A model generated the notes under the pieces. The model searched no databases. It was given only the letters and a program-made list of their open reading frames with translations, and was not told where the DNA came from. Of a stretch of DNA of 64,000 nt, positions 51,469 through 62,447 are shown piece by piece; within the stretch, counting starts at the first letter, position 1; every line of letters starts with the position of its first letter. The position numbers and the translations under genes are program-made. Source of the stretch: Macrosoma leucophasiata (lineage: Eukaryota; Arthropoda; Insecta; Lepidoptera; Hedylidae); assembly GCA_036365455.1 (NCBI GenBank), contig JAWQUS010000001.1, forward strand, positions 24,847,001 through 24,911,000, written 5' to 3'.

Positions 51469-51964
51469 GACAAAATCCTCCCTCCAAAGATACCAACCGG
51501 CGATCATCCAGCGATTGCCCGCCAACTTCACTAGGTCGTTTTAGAATCATCTCTTATAATGCGATGTTATATTTTCCTACACAGGTAAACCATTTTCGAT
51601 GAATATTTCCCTATAAAAAGATGTAAGCGAAGAATTTGTTGCCTCCCGACCAGCTGACGTTTTCAAGAATGGAATCATTAAACTACTAATTCGTTGGCAA
51701 AGGTTGATTGCAAGGGTGATTACTTTGATTAATAGAAATAAAAAAATATAGAAAAAAATACGCTTCATTTATTTAATAAAAAACGGAATTTTCATAGGCA
51801 TTTGGCCGATATCGGCTACGAACAATATGAAACCAATTGTCATATTTTTCTCGTAAGCTGACGGGCTTTAAAAAACTTTTACAATTTTACACAAGTGTGG
51901 AAAATAATAAAAGTTTTATAACGGCATTTATATGGCATAACATTTGCCGGGTCACCTCGTCCCT
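51469..51964. other. non-coding; short shared segment at 51497
   Basis: TCCAGCGATTGCCC...CACTAGGTCGTT (51497-51541) is shared with 2978-3022. No gene is supported. Confidence 0.45.
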
Positions 51965-52365
51965 AATAATAGATCTACAGGCTCTTTACAGAGGTTACAT
52001 TGTGATTTAACGAGCACTTGTCATTCTGTTGATACCTATTTTTGTTATTAAGTATTTTTGGACCATTATTATTTTATTTTTGTTTACTTTGACATTTATC
52101 AACGTATCAGTTGTTATTCGCTTTTGTTTTTTTTTTGTTATTTGACCTATCACAAGCAAATTCTATTATTGGCAAGTGATTAAAAATTTTTTTGAGTTTG
52201 AGTTTTTTAGTTTTAGTTTTTAAATGGGCTATCAGAAATAAGTATGTCTTGTAACGTATTTCTGAAACGTTATGTGGTTAATGTAGGTGATATAATTCAA
52301 GCAAACATAATAGTTTTGGTCGTCTGAAGTTTAGCGTGGGTTAACACGCTCACTGCTGAACAGGC
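51965..52365 (+). repeat. repeat T, copy 1, split by a LINE tail
   Basis: CTAATAATAGATCTACAGGC, GTTACATTGTGATTTAACGA, an insertion (52040-52210), then GGGCTATCAGAAATAAGT, TGTAGGTGATATAATTC and GTTTAGCGTGGGTTAAC. Copy 2 is 53025-53225. Confidence 0.7.
52040..52210 (+). mobile_element. LINE 3' tail family N, plus strand
   Basis: GATACCTATTTTTGTTATTA, TCAACGTATCAGTTGTTATT, TTTGACCTATCACAAGCAAA and the terminal TTTTTTTGAGTTTGAGTTTT. Reverse complement of 30052-30255, inserted into repeat T. Confidence 0.7.
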
Positions 52366-53024
52366 CTATATCGGCCTATCGCGGAACTTCAGGTGGTGCG
52401 GACGAAGAAAATCATGTCCATCTCGCTTGTGCGGTACGATTATCTCAGGTGACTGTAATAGCTAAACAGAGACAAATATTATATATGTTTCAGTTAGTGG
52501 TCGAAATTGTAGATTCCCCATCAAAACATCACCATTTACTGTAGGCACTTTTCGGCCTACCACGCACTGACGGTTGTTCTCAAAATGTAACATTTTATCT
52601 ATAAATATAAAAATCAATCAATCAAATGTTCGTGGAGGTCTAGGGAAGGTTTAAAAGGTAAGAAAATATGAAGAAATTGAAGGGCAATAGTAAAAACCAC
52701 AATTCCATTTTCCCATACAAATAGTCCGTATCTATCAAACCTTTGACACATTATTTCAACGTGAGGCAAATACGAAGTCTGCCGAGTCAGCTTGTCTCTA
52801 TATATAGTTCTCGTGTCACTGTGTTAGTTACCATACTCCTCTGAAACGGCTGCACCGATTCTCGTGAAATATTGTGTGCCGATTGGCTAGGTCTGAGAAT
52901 CGACATTTATTTTTCATACCCCGTGATAAACGTTTGTCCACCTCTAACATTATTTTTAATTCTAGAAGTTTTTTTATACATCTAAGGCAATACGAAGGTC
53001 GTCGGGGCTGCTGGTGTATTCCTA

Positions 53025-53225
53025 ATAATAGATCTAACTAAAGGCTCTTCATAAAGGTTACATTGTGATTTAACGAGCAGTTGCCATTGAAACGGGCTTT
53101 CAGAAGTTTGTGTTATATGTGATGTATTTCTGAAATGTTATGTGATTTACGTAGGTGGTAGGTGCTATAATTTCTGCGAATATATTAGTTTTGCAAGTTC
53201 GAAGTTTGCGTGGGTTAACTTGCAT
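53025..53225 (+). repeat. repeat T, copy 2, uninterrupted
   Basis: CTAATAATAGATCTAACTAA, GGTTACATTGTGATTTAACG, AACGGGCTTTCAGAAGTTTG and AGTTTGCGTGGGTTAAC, in the same order as copy 1 without the LINE tail. Confidence 0.7.
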
Positions 53226-53689
53226 TGTGTGAGAGAATGTGTGTCAAACACGTTGGCAGGTTATCAATGCATTTTAGTTACACTAATTTATTGTTTGGTG
53301 AAGTACTTTGTGGTTTGAAAATTTTATTTTAAATCACAAATATTTTAATTTATTTAACATATCAATTCAATTTTTTAATTACACCATACCGATTTTTTTT
53401 TTAATTTTAATCTCCTTATACACCAATTTTCATACTGCTAAGTCCAGAAATGAAAAAAATCCATATTAACTTCACTACTCTACAAATAGGTTTTCACCCC
53501 CTTACGGGTGAAGTTTCTAAATATCCTTGCTTATTGCTCACTGACATCACAAAAGGAACCCTGTATCCAATTACAAGTTTCTAAGTTGTGCGTTGATATC
53601 TTATTCAGTGAATCAGGCTTGCCTTTTACATAAATAAACCCAGTAAAAATAAATAAATGACTCGTCAAATATTTTTTTTATAGTAAAAA
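53226..53689. other. non-coding stretch, nothing recognised
   Basis: AT-rich, with no supported feature. Confidence 0.4.
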
Positions 53690-53865
53690 CGGCCTATGGA
53701 CATTTTCACAAAGACCCGAAGTCAAAATGCAGATGCGTTGGCATGACAACAAAGCCTCAGTGTTTTGTCTCTCTTATAGAAAATGCGGGTATCATGTATC
53801 ATGTACCCATGTATCACCATCGCGAACATGATAATACTGAACTCTGCCACTGGCAAACGGAAAGT
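53690..53865 (-). mobile_element. SINE-like family B, diverged fragment
   Basis: GGCCTATGGACATTTTCACA, AGTCAAAATGCAGATGCGTT and ATCGCGAACATGATAATACT. Strongly mutated, abutting the next copy. Confidence 0.6.
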
Positions 53866-53897
53866 CAGACAGAGCAATCCTTTAAAAATTCAATTTC

Positions 53898-54163
53898 TTT
53901 TTTTTTATGTAATGGAAGTGGCAAACAAGCATGCAGTTCAGACTGCAGCCTATAGACACCCACACAAAGACCAAGGTCAAAATGCAGATGCGTTACCACT
54001 CCTGAGACTTGAGGTGTTATGCCTCTGTGCCGGAAATTACACAGCCGTTCCACCTGACCGGAACACGACAGTGCTGAACACTATCATTTAGCGGCAAGTA
54101 TCTTAGGTAATGCGGTGGTGCCAACGCCCGCGAGCTCGGCCGCTGGAGCTCTACCACCAGTAA
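53898..54163 (-). mobile_element. SINE-like family B, near full length
   Basis: T-run tail, TGGAAGTGGCAAACAAGCAT, GACCGGAACACGACAGTGCT, GCGGTGGTGCCAACGCCCGC and the head AGCTCTACCACCAGTAA. The frame crossing it (53783-54091) is incidental. Confidence 0.85.
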
Positions 54164-54267
54164 AACCAGTAAACTTTAACCCTAAAGAACTCCCTCCATC
54201 CACACAACTAACACAAACCTTAATTGGTTCCGGCGACAGATACATTTACATCGGTGCAGTCACATGG

Positions 54268-54415
54268 CAATTCCATTTCAGTCCATCGACAGAGTGGGAA
54301 GGCGTAATGGCCGCCGCTGCCACTAATTGGCAGAGACTATTAGCGCGGAAAGTCCAGCGGACGCCATAATTACCTGTCTAGACCGACTACGATGTAACCT
54401 AATAAACTTGATGAC
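54268..54415. repeat. left arm of a long inverted pair
   Basis: GGCCGCCGCTGCCACTAATT, GGCAGAGACTATTAGCGCGG and CCAGCGGACGCCATAATTAC recur as the reverse complement at 55848-55998. GATGTAACCTAATAAACTTG extends the match inward. Confidence 0.85.
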
Positions 54416-54686
54416 GAGATGCTCTAAATAAATCCTATACAAGAAAATGTTTAGCTGGTTTTATTATTTGTGGGAATCCAGCGACGGAATTCGAGGTACT
54501 ACCGCAATAAAAAACCATTTTTATAAGATCTTATAAGAAGTGCATTTTATACGATTAAGTATAAGCTGTATATAAGAAAAAAATATGTGTGAGGTATAAA
54601 TTCACTAGTATAGTAATATAAAAATTAAAGTTTAAACAAGTTCTGTAGTAAGAGCATTTTTTAAAATGAAAGTTATAGCCTCTTAA

Positions 54687-54996
54687 CTGCCTTGGTAGGC
54701 TAGTGGTAGCAGGCCACTACTACTACGCTGAGGTCCTGCGTTCAATTCCCGGGTAGGGGGTTATCAGAGATAATGGTGTAAAGTCCTTTATCTCTGGTTC
54801 TATTGCGATTTTTCCATTTTCTGGCAATTTCCCAGTACCTCGAAGTTTGGTAATGTGACCGGAGATGTCAACAGGCTCGCCACCTGTTACATGTGGGCCG
54901 AAACGTAACCAGCGAATCGTGGGTGTTTGCATGTATGCTTGAATGCATGCATTTACCTCTGCCCACCCCTTCGGGGATTAAAGGCGTGAAGTTACG
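54687..54996 (+). mobile_element. SINE family C, near full length
   Basis: CTGCCTTGGTAGGCTAGTGG head, box-B-like GCGTTCAATTCCCGGG, GCGAATCGTGGGTGTTTGCA, and the end GGCGTGAAGTTACG followed by a T-run. It lies between the arms of the inverted pair. Confidence 0.88.
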
Positions 54997-55204
54997 TTTT
55001 TTTTTAAGTTATAGCGAAGCCACAGACCAATCAGCCTTTTTCTTATAGTCGATGAGCGAAGCATACGGTTTAGGTCAATAATACAAAAGTAAAAACGAAG
55101 CAGTATAACGATTTTTTTTAAATTTCAAGATTATAAATAGTTACGTCTATATATCGTCTCGAAATACTTTCACTGCTGCAAAAAAGTGTTTCTCAAAGTC
55201 AGTG

Positions 55205-55305
55205 TTGCGCGTCATTGGGGGAGAATATGCCATATTTGACTGATTGGCGATCCCATTAGCGGTAGTTTATATCGCGGGACGCTGCTGCCCAGAGCTGCCC
55301 GGGTG
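55205..55305 (-). repeat. repeat M, minus strand
   Basis: GAGAATATGCCATATTTGAC, GGCGATCCCATTAGCGGTAG and ATCGCGGGACGCTGCTG are the reverse complement of repeat M words at 63210-63300. Confidence 0.65.
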
Positions 55306-55847
55306 GGCAGAAGCCGTTATCGTATTTACTACCGCCGTATTGGAATGGTTTGAATGGTTTTTTAGCTACACTTGGTTTAATTGATTTTGGTGTAATACAC
55401 TCTAAATAGTCATCCCTTTGCGTCAGAATATTATAACCTTGTAACCAAGTCACTGGGTCCGTTTTTAAACAGTACAATTTACAGGAGATAGCTTTATTTT
55501 GGAGCCTTACTAACAGTAGTCACATATCATATTGATAATACTTACACTTGTCATATTGATAATACTAATACTATGACAGTGATGACAGTATTATTATAGC
55601 TATGACAGAAGGTAGATAGCTAATTATGTAGATTCTGTTGTTTCTTGTTCTGTAGTTTTTGTTATAAAGACGTTATTGGTTAGCATTTAAGACGAATGGA
55701 AGTACCTTGACAAACCTATTCAAGGTTTTATGGTGCTTTTTGTTTTACACTGTATGTACTCTTTATATTGAAATAAATAAATACAAAAATACAAATACTT
55801 GCTCAACAATTTCTCCTATTGCTTCTATTTGGAGTAATATGGCTCAA
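55306..55847. other. non-coding; short tandem around 55530
   Basis: CATATTGATAATACT occurs twice close together (55527-55570). It ends with an AATAAATAAATACAAAAATA run (55771-55795) like a LINE tail. No gene is supported. Confidence 0.45.
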
Positions 55848-55998
55848 GTTTATAAGGTTACATTGAGGCTGGTCGTCTAGACAGGTAATTATGGCGTCCG
55901 CTGGACTTTCCACGCTAATAGTCTCTGCCAATTAGTGGCAGCGGCGGCCATTAGGCCTTTCTGCTTTGTCAATGGATTAAAATGGAACTGTACCAATG
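55848..55998. repeat. right arm of the long inverted pair
   Basis: Begins AAGTTTATAAGGTTACATTG and contains the reverse complement of 54268-54415 with few changes. Together the arms enclose about 1.4 kb. Confidence 0.85.
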
Positions 55999-57026
55999 TC
56001 AATGCATTTGACGCCGATATCAATTAAGCATTTCTAAGTTTTATGCATGGAAGTCGAGCCTCAAAAGGAAAAAAACCGAAGCGTTATAGGATCACCGGTC
56101 TGTTTGCCACAGACAATTTGGTGCTAAACTACTCTACTGTTTAAGTTGATATATAAATTGCTATACATGTTACGTAAATAAATTAATGCCACGATGCCAC
56201 TTTTAGGGGATAATTAAGAAAATTATAAGGAAACTTAAATAAATGCTACTAAAGTTTGCAATAGTTTTTGATATATCACCACGGGACATATTTCAAAGTA
56301 TTAAAAGTACTTTTTTTAATTTTCATACTACCTAAACTAGAAAATAAAGAAATTATAACCATTACTTACCCTACCACTTTATATTAAAAATTTGTAATCC
56401 AAATAACCCAGAAAGGAGTTTTTTGCTTTATTATTATTAAAAAACTTTACGAAGTCTATGATACTTGAAGTAACATAAAATATTAAATATTATAATTTGT
56501 ACGCAACTCTTTGCGTGCGAGTTTCACTCGGAATTAACTGATTTTTAAAAAAATCCGAATTTTTAATCCTAACTCAATGTCATACTATACATCATTACTC
56601 ATTTTATACACTTGAGTGCTAACCAGCAGCGTTCAATATGCAGATAGCATGCAAATATATTTAATGAATTAGAAATCTAAACTAATGCAATGTGCAGTAA
56701 AAAGTCCGACACTGTTTTTCAATTCAATTATTTGATTCGCTGTAAATAGTGTCGAAGTCCCGGGCATTTAAGAAGTACATTAACTATAACAGAGAGCATC
56801 TGTGTCCAGTCAGACGCAGGGTTAATCCCGGGCTATTGGATTTGAATCGAAACCGAACTGTCTGATACCCCACTCAAGGCGGCATTACGTTTTGTATCTG
56901 GATTAAATAGGGTCTAAGTTAAATAGGGTTTATTGTTATTTGAGTTGTCCTAATGGAAGTACATGTCCATTATTATGACAAATGACTCCTATTCACTTCT
57001 TTTTTAATCTTTCCTACGTTTATGTG
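55999..57026. other. non-coding stretch, nothing recognised
   Basis: AT-rich, with no supported feature. Confidence 0.4.
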
Positions 57027-57076
57027 TATATTTACCTCTGCTCATTCTTTTGGGGACAACAGGCGTGAAGTTGCGC
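57027..57076 (+). mobile_element. SINE family C, 3' end only
   Basis: TTTACCTCTGCTCATTCTTT, TGGGGACAACAGGCGTGAAG and TTGCG: the terminal hairpin and end. Confidence 0.6.
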
Positions 57077-57239
57077 ACAGAGCTTATTAAGGACGTTTTT
57101 TCACCGCGCCATCTTCACGGCATGAATGTGTTAACCAAAACAGAATACTCAGTTAAGTAATTTTTTCACTGCGAAAACTTGTGTTTGCCCATTGTTATAA
57201 ATGTTATTAAAACAGGGAAAAGTGTTCCGTTGAACAAAT

Positions 57240-57540
57240 ATTGCAATCGTCTTCATGATTGCTATTCACGCTAAAAGAAAAAGTAATGAAACGCGACGGG
57301 TAATGGGAAAGGAAAAATCTGCAAACGTTGACATTTAATTTTGTGCTTTCCCAATCCTAATAAATTATCATACACATATTTTGAACCGGGTCGTTACGCA
57401 GTACTATTTTCGATAAAAATATGCTTATTACCTTTTTTCCGACGTTTCGGTGTGTGATGGACTGGATGGAACGCGAGTGTTTTAAAACAAATTAATTATG
57501 ATGTAAACATCACAATCGCGAACAATTATTCAATTTAAGA
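57240..57540. repeat. repeat P, copy 1
   Basis: GTAATGAAACGCGACGGGTA, CAAACGTTGACATTTAATTT, TGCTTTCCCAATCC and AACATCACAATCGCG recur in 58985-59180. The segment TTACAATGGCTCTTTCTTGA also appears at 58194. Confidence 0.6.
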
Positions 57541-57574
57541 GCACTAATATACAAAAATACCACAAATAATTCTC

Positions 57575-58112
57575 GACGGTACAGTAGTACCATTTTGTGA
57601 TAGTGTTAATGACCTTGGCGTTATTATCAATAAGAGCTTGACATGGAGTCGGCAGATATCCGAAGTAAGCAAGAAAATATTCAGTGCTGTTGGCTCTCTT
57701 CGAAGATTGCAAAACTTTTTGCCTACTTTCACTAAGGTTGCGCTAGCTCGATCAATCCTTCTCCCTATATTAGACTATGCTGACATATGTTATCTTGACC
57801 TAACACAGGAGCAACTAAACCAACTTGAGCGTCTACAAAATCTTTGTATACGATTCATATTTGGCTTGCGCAAGTATGACCATGTCTCTGAATTCCGAAC
57901 TGAGCTCAAGTGGCTTCCCATTCCCCTTCGCAGGAATACGCACATTCTCTCTCTTCTTTACTGTCTACTATTCTTTCCCCAAACTCCTAATAATGAAGAA
58001 TATTCTATTCTATTCTAATATCTTCAACCTTAGGAGAGAAACTTCGGATAATTTCGGCATTGAAGAGCGTTATCTCGCACATAACCTTTCTGATGTTTAT
58101 CGACCATTTTGA
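57575..58112 (+). pseudogene. C-terminal part of a LINE reverse transcriptase protein
   Basis: The plus frame runs VNDLGVIINKSLTWSRQISE (a typical post-RT LGV..D..L.W..HI motif), then ARSILLPILDYADICYLDLT, QLNQLERLQNLCIRFIFGLR and LKWLPIPLRRNTHILSLLYC. This is the conserved thumb/C-terminal region of Jockey/CR1-like ORF2 proteins. The frame ends at 58018, and ETSDNFGIEERYLAHNLSDV continues in another frame to 58112. RT core and endonuclease are absent. It is a different element from the one at 16-19 kb. Confidence 0.8.
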
Positions 58113-58126
58113 TTTAGATTTGACCC

Positions 58127-58353
58127 ATACAGCAATACGGGCCACCGGCCGCCGCGGCGGACCCGATATAATTCAAAAGTATAGCTTTCTTGTTTACAAT
58201 GGCTCTTTCTTGAAAATCAAGATGACAAGGGGGTAGTAAAAATAAGAACGCGGGATGTGCAGCAATGTCCCGCGATCTATAGAACGACTGTATACATATA
58301 TACATAAAACTACCGCTACTGCGATCGTCGATCCGCCTGCCAAGTGTGGCGAT
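58127..58353. repeat. MITE F terminus, repeat P and repeat M fragments
   Basis: CGGGCCACCGGCCGCCGCGG (58138) is a piece of the MITE F arm. ATATAATTCAAAAGTATAGC and TTACAATGGCTCTTTCTTGA (58164-58215) belong to repeat P. AACGCGGGATGTGCAGCAAT, GTCCCGCGAT and CGATCCGCCTGCCAAGTGTG (58248-58345) are repeat M. Confidence 0.6.
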
Positions 58354-58363
58354 TATGATATGG

Positions 58364-58710
58364 CAAACCCTTGAGACGTCCCACTGCTGGGCACGAGTCT
58401 CTCCCCTTTTTGGGGGGAGGCCTGGAGCTTACTCCAGGTTGCCGCTGCTCCAATGCGGGTTGGTGGAGATAAGGGTTAGTGGCCAACCCGCTGTCGGATG
58501 TTTTCAAACCATAAGGCCTCCGACAAGGTTTACCGACTGGTATCTATCGATAGCAACCGGGACCGACGGCTTGACGTGTCCCCCGAAGCACGGACAACGC
58601 GCATTTTAATTTGCCACTAGCGGTCACCCATCACACACCCGACCGCACCCGTATCGCTTAACCGAGTAGATAGCTTGCGATCGAAACCACCCGCGGAACC
58701 ATGTGCGCTT
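58364..58710 (-). mobile_element. 5S-derived SINE family D, copy 4
   Basis: Tail at the left (GACGTCCCACTGCTGGGCAC), GCCAACCCGCTGTCGGATGT, the 5S-like GGTCACCCATCACACACCCG and ACCCGTATCGCTTAACCGAG, and the head GGAACCATGTGCGC. Confidence 0.85.
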
Positions 58711-58734
58711 CAATTATGGCATATTCTCCCCTAA

Positions 58735-58806
58735 TAACGCTCATCACTATTGTAAGCGTCTTTGGGGAAGGCGTTATCCAGCATTGGACGTCTGATGATG
58801 ATGAAC
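58735..58806 (+). mobile_element. LINE 3' tail with GATGAT repeat
   Basis: GGCGTTATCCAGCATTGGAC, GTCTGATGATGATGA. A CCAGCA-TGGAC hairpin followed by TGATGA units is a LINE 3'-end form that I associate with Lepidoptera from memory. Confidence 0.6.
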
Positions 58807-58979
58807 TTTTCCGGTAAATAGAGACATGATGTTGCGTCACTATTAATGCGTTTAGCACTAGAATTTTTTTGAGTCAGAAATTCCGACAGCATTAACGCTT
58901 TAGAATACAATTTAGAAAAAAAAAGGATAAGGGTCCAGTTCCGCTACTAAAGTTCTACTGCCACTAAGTACCTAACTCA

Positions 58980-59180
58980 GAACGCAATTCAAGCAAAAAA
59001 TAAAAGTAATAAAACGCGAAAGGTTCTCGAAAGGGACAGAATGTGCAAACGCTGATATTTGCGCTTTCCCAATTCAAATAAATTAAGATGTAAATGTCGG
59101 AGTCACGGCCAAATATAATTCCATTTAAGAGTACCGCCTTCCTGTTTACAATGGCTCTTTCTTAGAAATCAAGACGTTAA
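58980..59180. repeat. repeat P, copy 2
   Basis: AATAAAACGCGAAAGG, TGCAAACGCTGATATTTGCG, CTTTCCCAATTC and TTACAATGGCTCTTTCTTAG, in the order of copy 1 and its continuation at 58160. Confidence 0.6.
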
Positions 59181-59309
59181 AATGTATTTAATTTTCTTGT
59201 AGGTCTTTTAAGTAATGACAAATAAGCATTCAGCTCATATTGCTTGAGAAAATTTGATGTTGGTCTTCAAATTTTTTGAAGAAAATTATGAATGTAGTAG
59301 AATCAAGGT

Positions 59310-59372
59310 GTGTCAGGATCGGGATATCTGGCGCTCCACACTCCCTGCCTACCCTGCAAAAAACTTGGCGTG
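59310..59372 (+). mobile_element. retroposon tail family G, copy 3
   Basis: GGGATATCTGGCGCTCCACA, CTCCCTGCCTACCC and TTGGCGTGAAGATACAT. Confidence 0.7.
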
Positions 59373-60527
59373 AAGATACATACAATTTTACAAAATACTG
59401 TGACTCGGCTGTCAGCACCATTTTCCTGAGAATGCTTAATATAATAATAGACAAGAAAATCCTTGAAATACAAAGTGCTCTCGCAGAAAACTTGTTTTCC
59501 CTGATTCAATAAAATGGTCACGTGACTTTTATTTATTTTTTAATATACGGTTTTATTTATAAAACAAGTTTGCGAGGGTCTGAAGGACAAAGGTCTTTGC
59601 GGAAGCCTCGTTCATTGAATAAGTGATCCTCTGAGGCTTATCCCATCGAAATACGAAATGTTTTGGACAATTTTATAAGCTTGTAGTGACGGGGAAATAA
59701 AATTAATATTTTACCATAAATCATAGCGTCACCGTGAAAAAAGGTGCGCAGTAGTATAATTTACATATAGACTCAAAAGATCTGTCAATACGATTTCTTT
59801 TTTGAAATTATATGGTAACGGGGGGGCGAATTATGCTACGTCCGGACCTGTGTCAGATATTTAATGAAAAAATCATTATCAAGTATTCGATTTCTGTTCG
59901 CATAAAAAATAAACAAAATAATATTAGTTAATAAATATTAGAAAGTGGTAGAGCTCTACCACTAAAGGAACTAAATTCACTATAGAAAAAAAAGCACAAA
60001 ATAGCTAGATAAAATGTCTTTTTGCAAAACCGCTTTGGTTAAGATTATAATCATACAATCAGCATCACTCATTTTAAACTAAGAAGCAGAGCGAGTATTT
60101 GAAATTCTTCTTATCGACGAATCACACACAGACGCTCGTCAAGTCGCCGACTAATCTGTTTAGTCTGCGGCAACATACGTCTGCATACTGATATCTTAAA
60201 AGGTTACTGCTCACTGGTTTATATTGGGATATGGTAAAGCGGACGTTTTCAATCTTCTAGGCCACTAATGAGAAACTTACTATCATTAGATAATCCGTGG
60301 ATATCACGTAATATTTTAAGATTGTGTTGGAGACGTTTCCATGGTAACTGTCCATATGTGAGTATGTGAAAGTGTGGTACATGATTGTCTTAAGCTGATT
60401 ATGATCGTGCAATCGAGGGGAGTGTCTTGTCTACTTTAATACAAAAAAGTCAATGATTTACACATTCATTACGAAAAGTATTATTTCAATTTGATTCAGA
60501 TTAAAACGACACAATTAATATTTGATG
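59373..60527. other. non-coding stretch, nothing recognised
   Basis: No supported gene. GTGGTAGAGCTCTACC at 59945 is a small perfect palindrome reminiscent of the SINE B head. Confidence 0.4.
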
Positions 60528-60692
60528 TATTACGTTATACAATGCGAATGTCCAGATCGAGTGTGTGCACAGCCATCCGTCACTGTCGCACTTCGCAAAG
60601 AAATTTTAATTGTTTTGTCTCTTGGTTGCTTTGTCTGACCCCGTTTCATTGTTCAGCGTTGTTGTATCTACAAATTAATGTTAGAAATTGTT
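60528..60692 (+). repeat. local direct duplication, unit 1
   Basis: Matches 60943-61112: ACGTTATACAATGCGAATGT, GCACAGCCATCCGTCACTGT, CGTTTCATTGTTCAGCGTTG and CTACAAATTAATGTT. Spacing about 415 bp. Confidence 0.8.
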
Positions 60693-60942
60693 GTTCTTCG
60701 GCTTTTGTAGCTATACATACTATTTTGTTTTCGTGCTTCCTTCTTTGTGTCTTTTCCCTTGATCTTCGTACCTTAGCTCCATATGTTTGTTTTTGTCTCC
60801 ATCATTGAATCTCTTCAACTGCCTCTTTATCTATCTCTGTTTCTTTTTGTATCTCTGTCTGTCTTTGTGCAGAAAATCCTAACTGTCGAAATCCTTTCCA
60901 ATATTCTTACTATCTGAATGATTACTCAGTGCGACTCCTACG

Positions 60943-61112
60943 TTATGCAATATGAATGTCCATGTCGAATGTCTGCACAGCTATCCGTCACTGTTGCACT
61001 CCTCATTGACATTTTGATTGTTTTCGTCTCATGCTTGCTTAACCAACGCTCAACAACGAAACAGGGTCGCCGTTTCATTGTTGAGCGTTGTTGTGTCTAC
61101 AGATTAATGTGA
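60943..61112 (+). repeat. local direct duplication, unit 2, with hairpin
   Basis: ACGTTATGCAATATGAATGT, GCACAGCTATCCGTCACTGT. Inside, CAACGCTCAACAACGAAAC (61044-61062) and GTTTCATTGTTGAGCGTTG (61072-61090) pair at 18 of 19 bases. Confidence 0.8.
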
Positions 61113-61132
61113 TGAATTTAATATGGATAAGC

Positions 61133-61195
61133 GGTTTTACAAGTCACTCTCTGCCTACCCCGTTAGGGACCTGGCGTGAAGATACACACACACAA
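61133..61195 (+). mobile_element. retroposon tail family G, copy 4, with CA repeat
   Basis: CACTCTCTGCCTACCCCGTT, AGGGACCTGGCGTGAAGATA and ACACACACA. Confidence 0.75.
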
Positions 61196-61720
61196 GTCAA
61201 CATTTTGTATTGCTTAGTTTTTTTTTGTAGAAAAAGGGAAATGAAAGCATATTCATTCATTGTAATTGCAATTAATTATATGTACTAATGGTGAATCTTA
61301 CACAATCAACATGAACCGTACAGATATTATGTTTACAAATATTGTGAGTAATAATTATTAATAATGCCAAAGTCTATCTGTCGATGCTGACGCTTTCATG
61401 GGCAAACCACTGCATGGATTAGGACGAAATCTAAAATGAAAACAGTTGAAGACTCAAAGTAAAAAAAGGAACATATTTTTTTCAAAAATCGAACCCTAAA
61501 AGGTAGAGGTAGAAGATTGTATAAAACAAAAAAAAAACAGTTTACCCGACATTCATAAATTAACAAGATTTATTAAAAACATTTAGACCCCAAAGAATAG
61601 AAAATAATAGGAGATGAAACTTTGTAAAAAAATTTCACGAAGATAGACATAAGCATTAAAACAATCTGTAATAGGCTGAAATTGGGGCTACTATAAATAA
61701 ATAATAAATAATAAATAAAA
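61196..61720. other. non-coding stretch, nothing recognised
   Basis: AT-rich, ending in AATAAATAATAAAT repeats that border the tail of SINE A copy 5. Confidence 0.4.
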
Positions 61721-61918
61721 TACGCTTACACTCACAGCCCCACAGTAGGTATAAACCTGTGTCGTGGGTGCCGTTGTACACATACAGCACATACACAAAC
61801 ACCCAGACCCGAAACAAATATCTGAAGGCAATATAAATATTTGTCCCGGTGCGGGGATCGAACCCGCGACCCTTCAAATCAAACAGTCATCTCACACCGC
61901 TGGACTAACCGGGTCGTC
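61721..61918 (-). mobile_element. SINE family A, copy 5, near full length
   Basis: TACGCTTACACTCACAGCCC (tail side), CACAAACACCCAGACCCGAA, GTGCGGGGATCGAACCCGCG (box B) and CGCTGGACTAACCGGGTCGT (head). Confidence 0.9.
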
Positions 61919-61961
61919 CGTTGTATATACATATCTATGGGATAGATATGTATATACAACG
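61919..61961. repeat. perfect 20-bp inverted repeat abutting SINE A
   Basis: CGTTGTATATACATATCTAT (61919-61938), GGG, then its exact reverse complement (61942-61961). It starts at the head end of the SINE. Confidence 0.92.
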
Positions 61962-62447
61962 AATTACAGCCGGACAATATCGCGAGCTATCATCCGGATG
62001 TAATTTTTATTAATAATAAATATAATATAATTAATATAAATAATATTAATTTAATAATAAATATATTTTTTGTAATAAATATAAGTTTTCATACTAATTA
62101 TATTATTTATTTGCATAAAAACTTTAGGGTAGAGTGATAAATGATAATGATAATGATAAATATGTTTATTGTACTAGAAAAAGATCACATTAACTGTTGC
62201 CCTATCATCTGAAGTAGCGTGAGCTGTATCTCAAATGATGGTTCCTTCCCTTAATTTGTTAACAAACTAGCGCAACAGAACAATAAGAAAACTTATATAA
62301 CAACTTTAAAAATTAATACTAAAATAAAAACAAAACAAAACGTCTTCTAAAATAAATGATTTTAACAACATTTTAACAAAATAAAAGACATAATTTCCTG
62401 CGTAATAATTTATACAAACTACTACGGCATTTTTGTACCTGTAAGAG
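61962..62447. other. AT-rich non-coding stretch
   Basis: Long runs built from TAATAA and ATTAATAT units (62010-62110); no gene. Confidence 0.5.

Noticed and set aside
53783..54369. Frames of 84-102 codons
   Set aside because: They cross SINE B copies and the inverted-pair arm; composition and position explain them.
60491..60808. 105-codon plus frame rich in Cys and Phe
   Set aside because: It overlaps the direct duplication at 60528 and is not preserved as a frame in the second unit.
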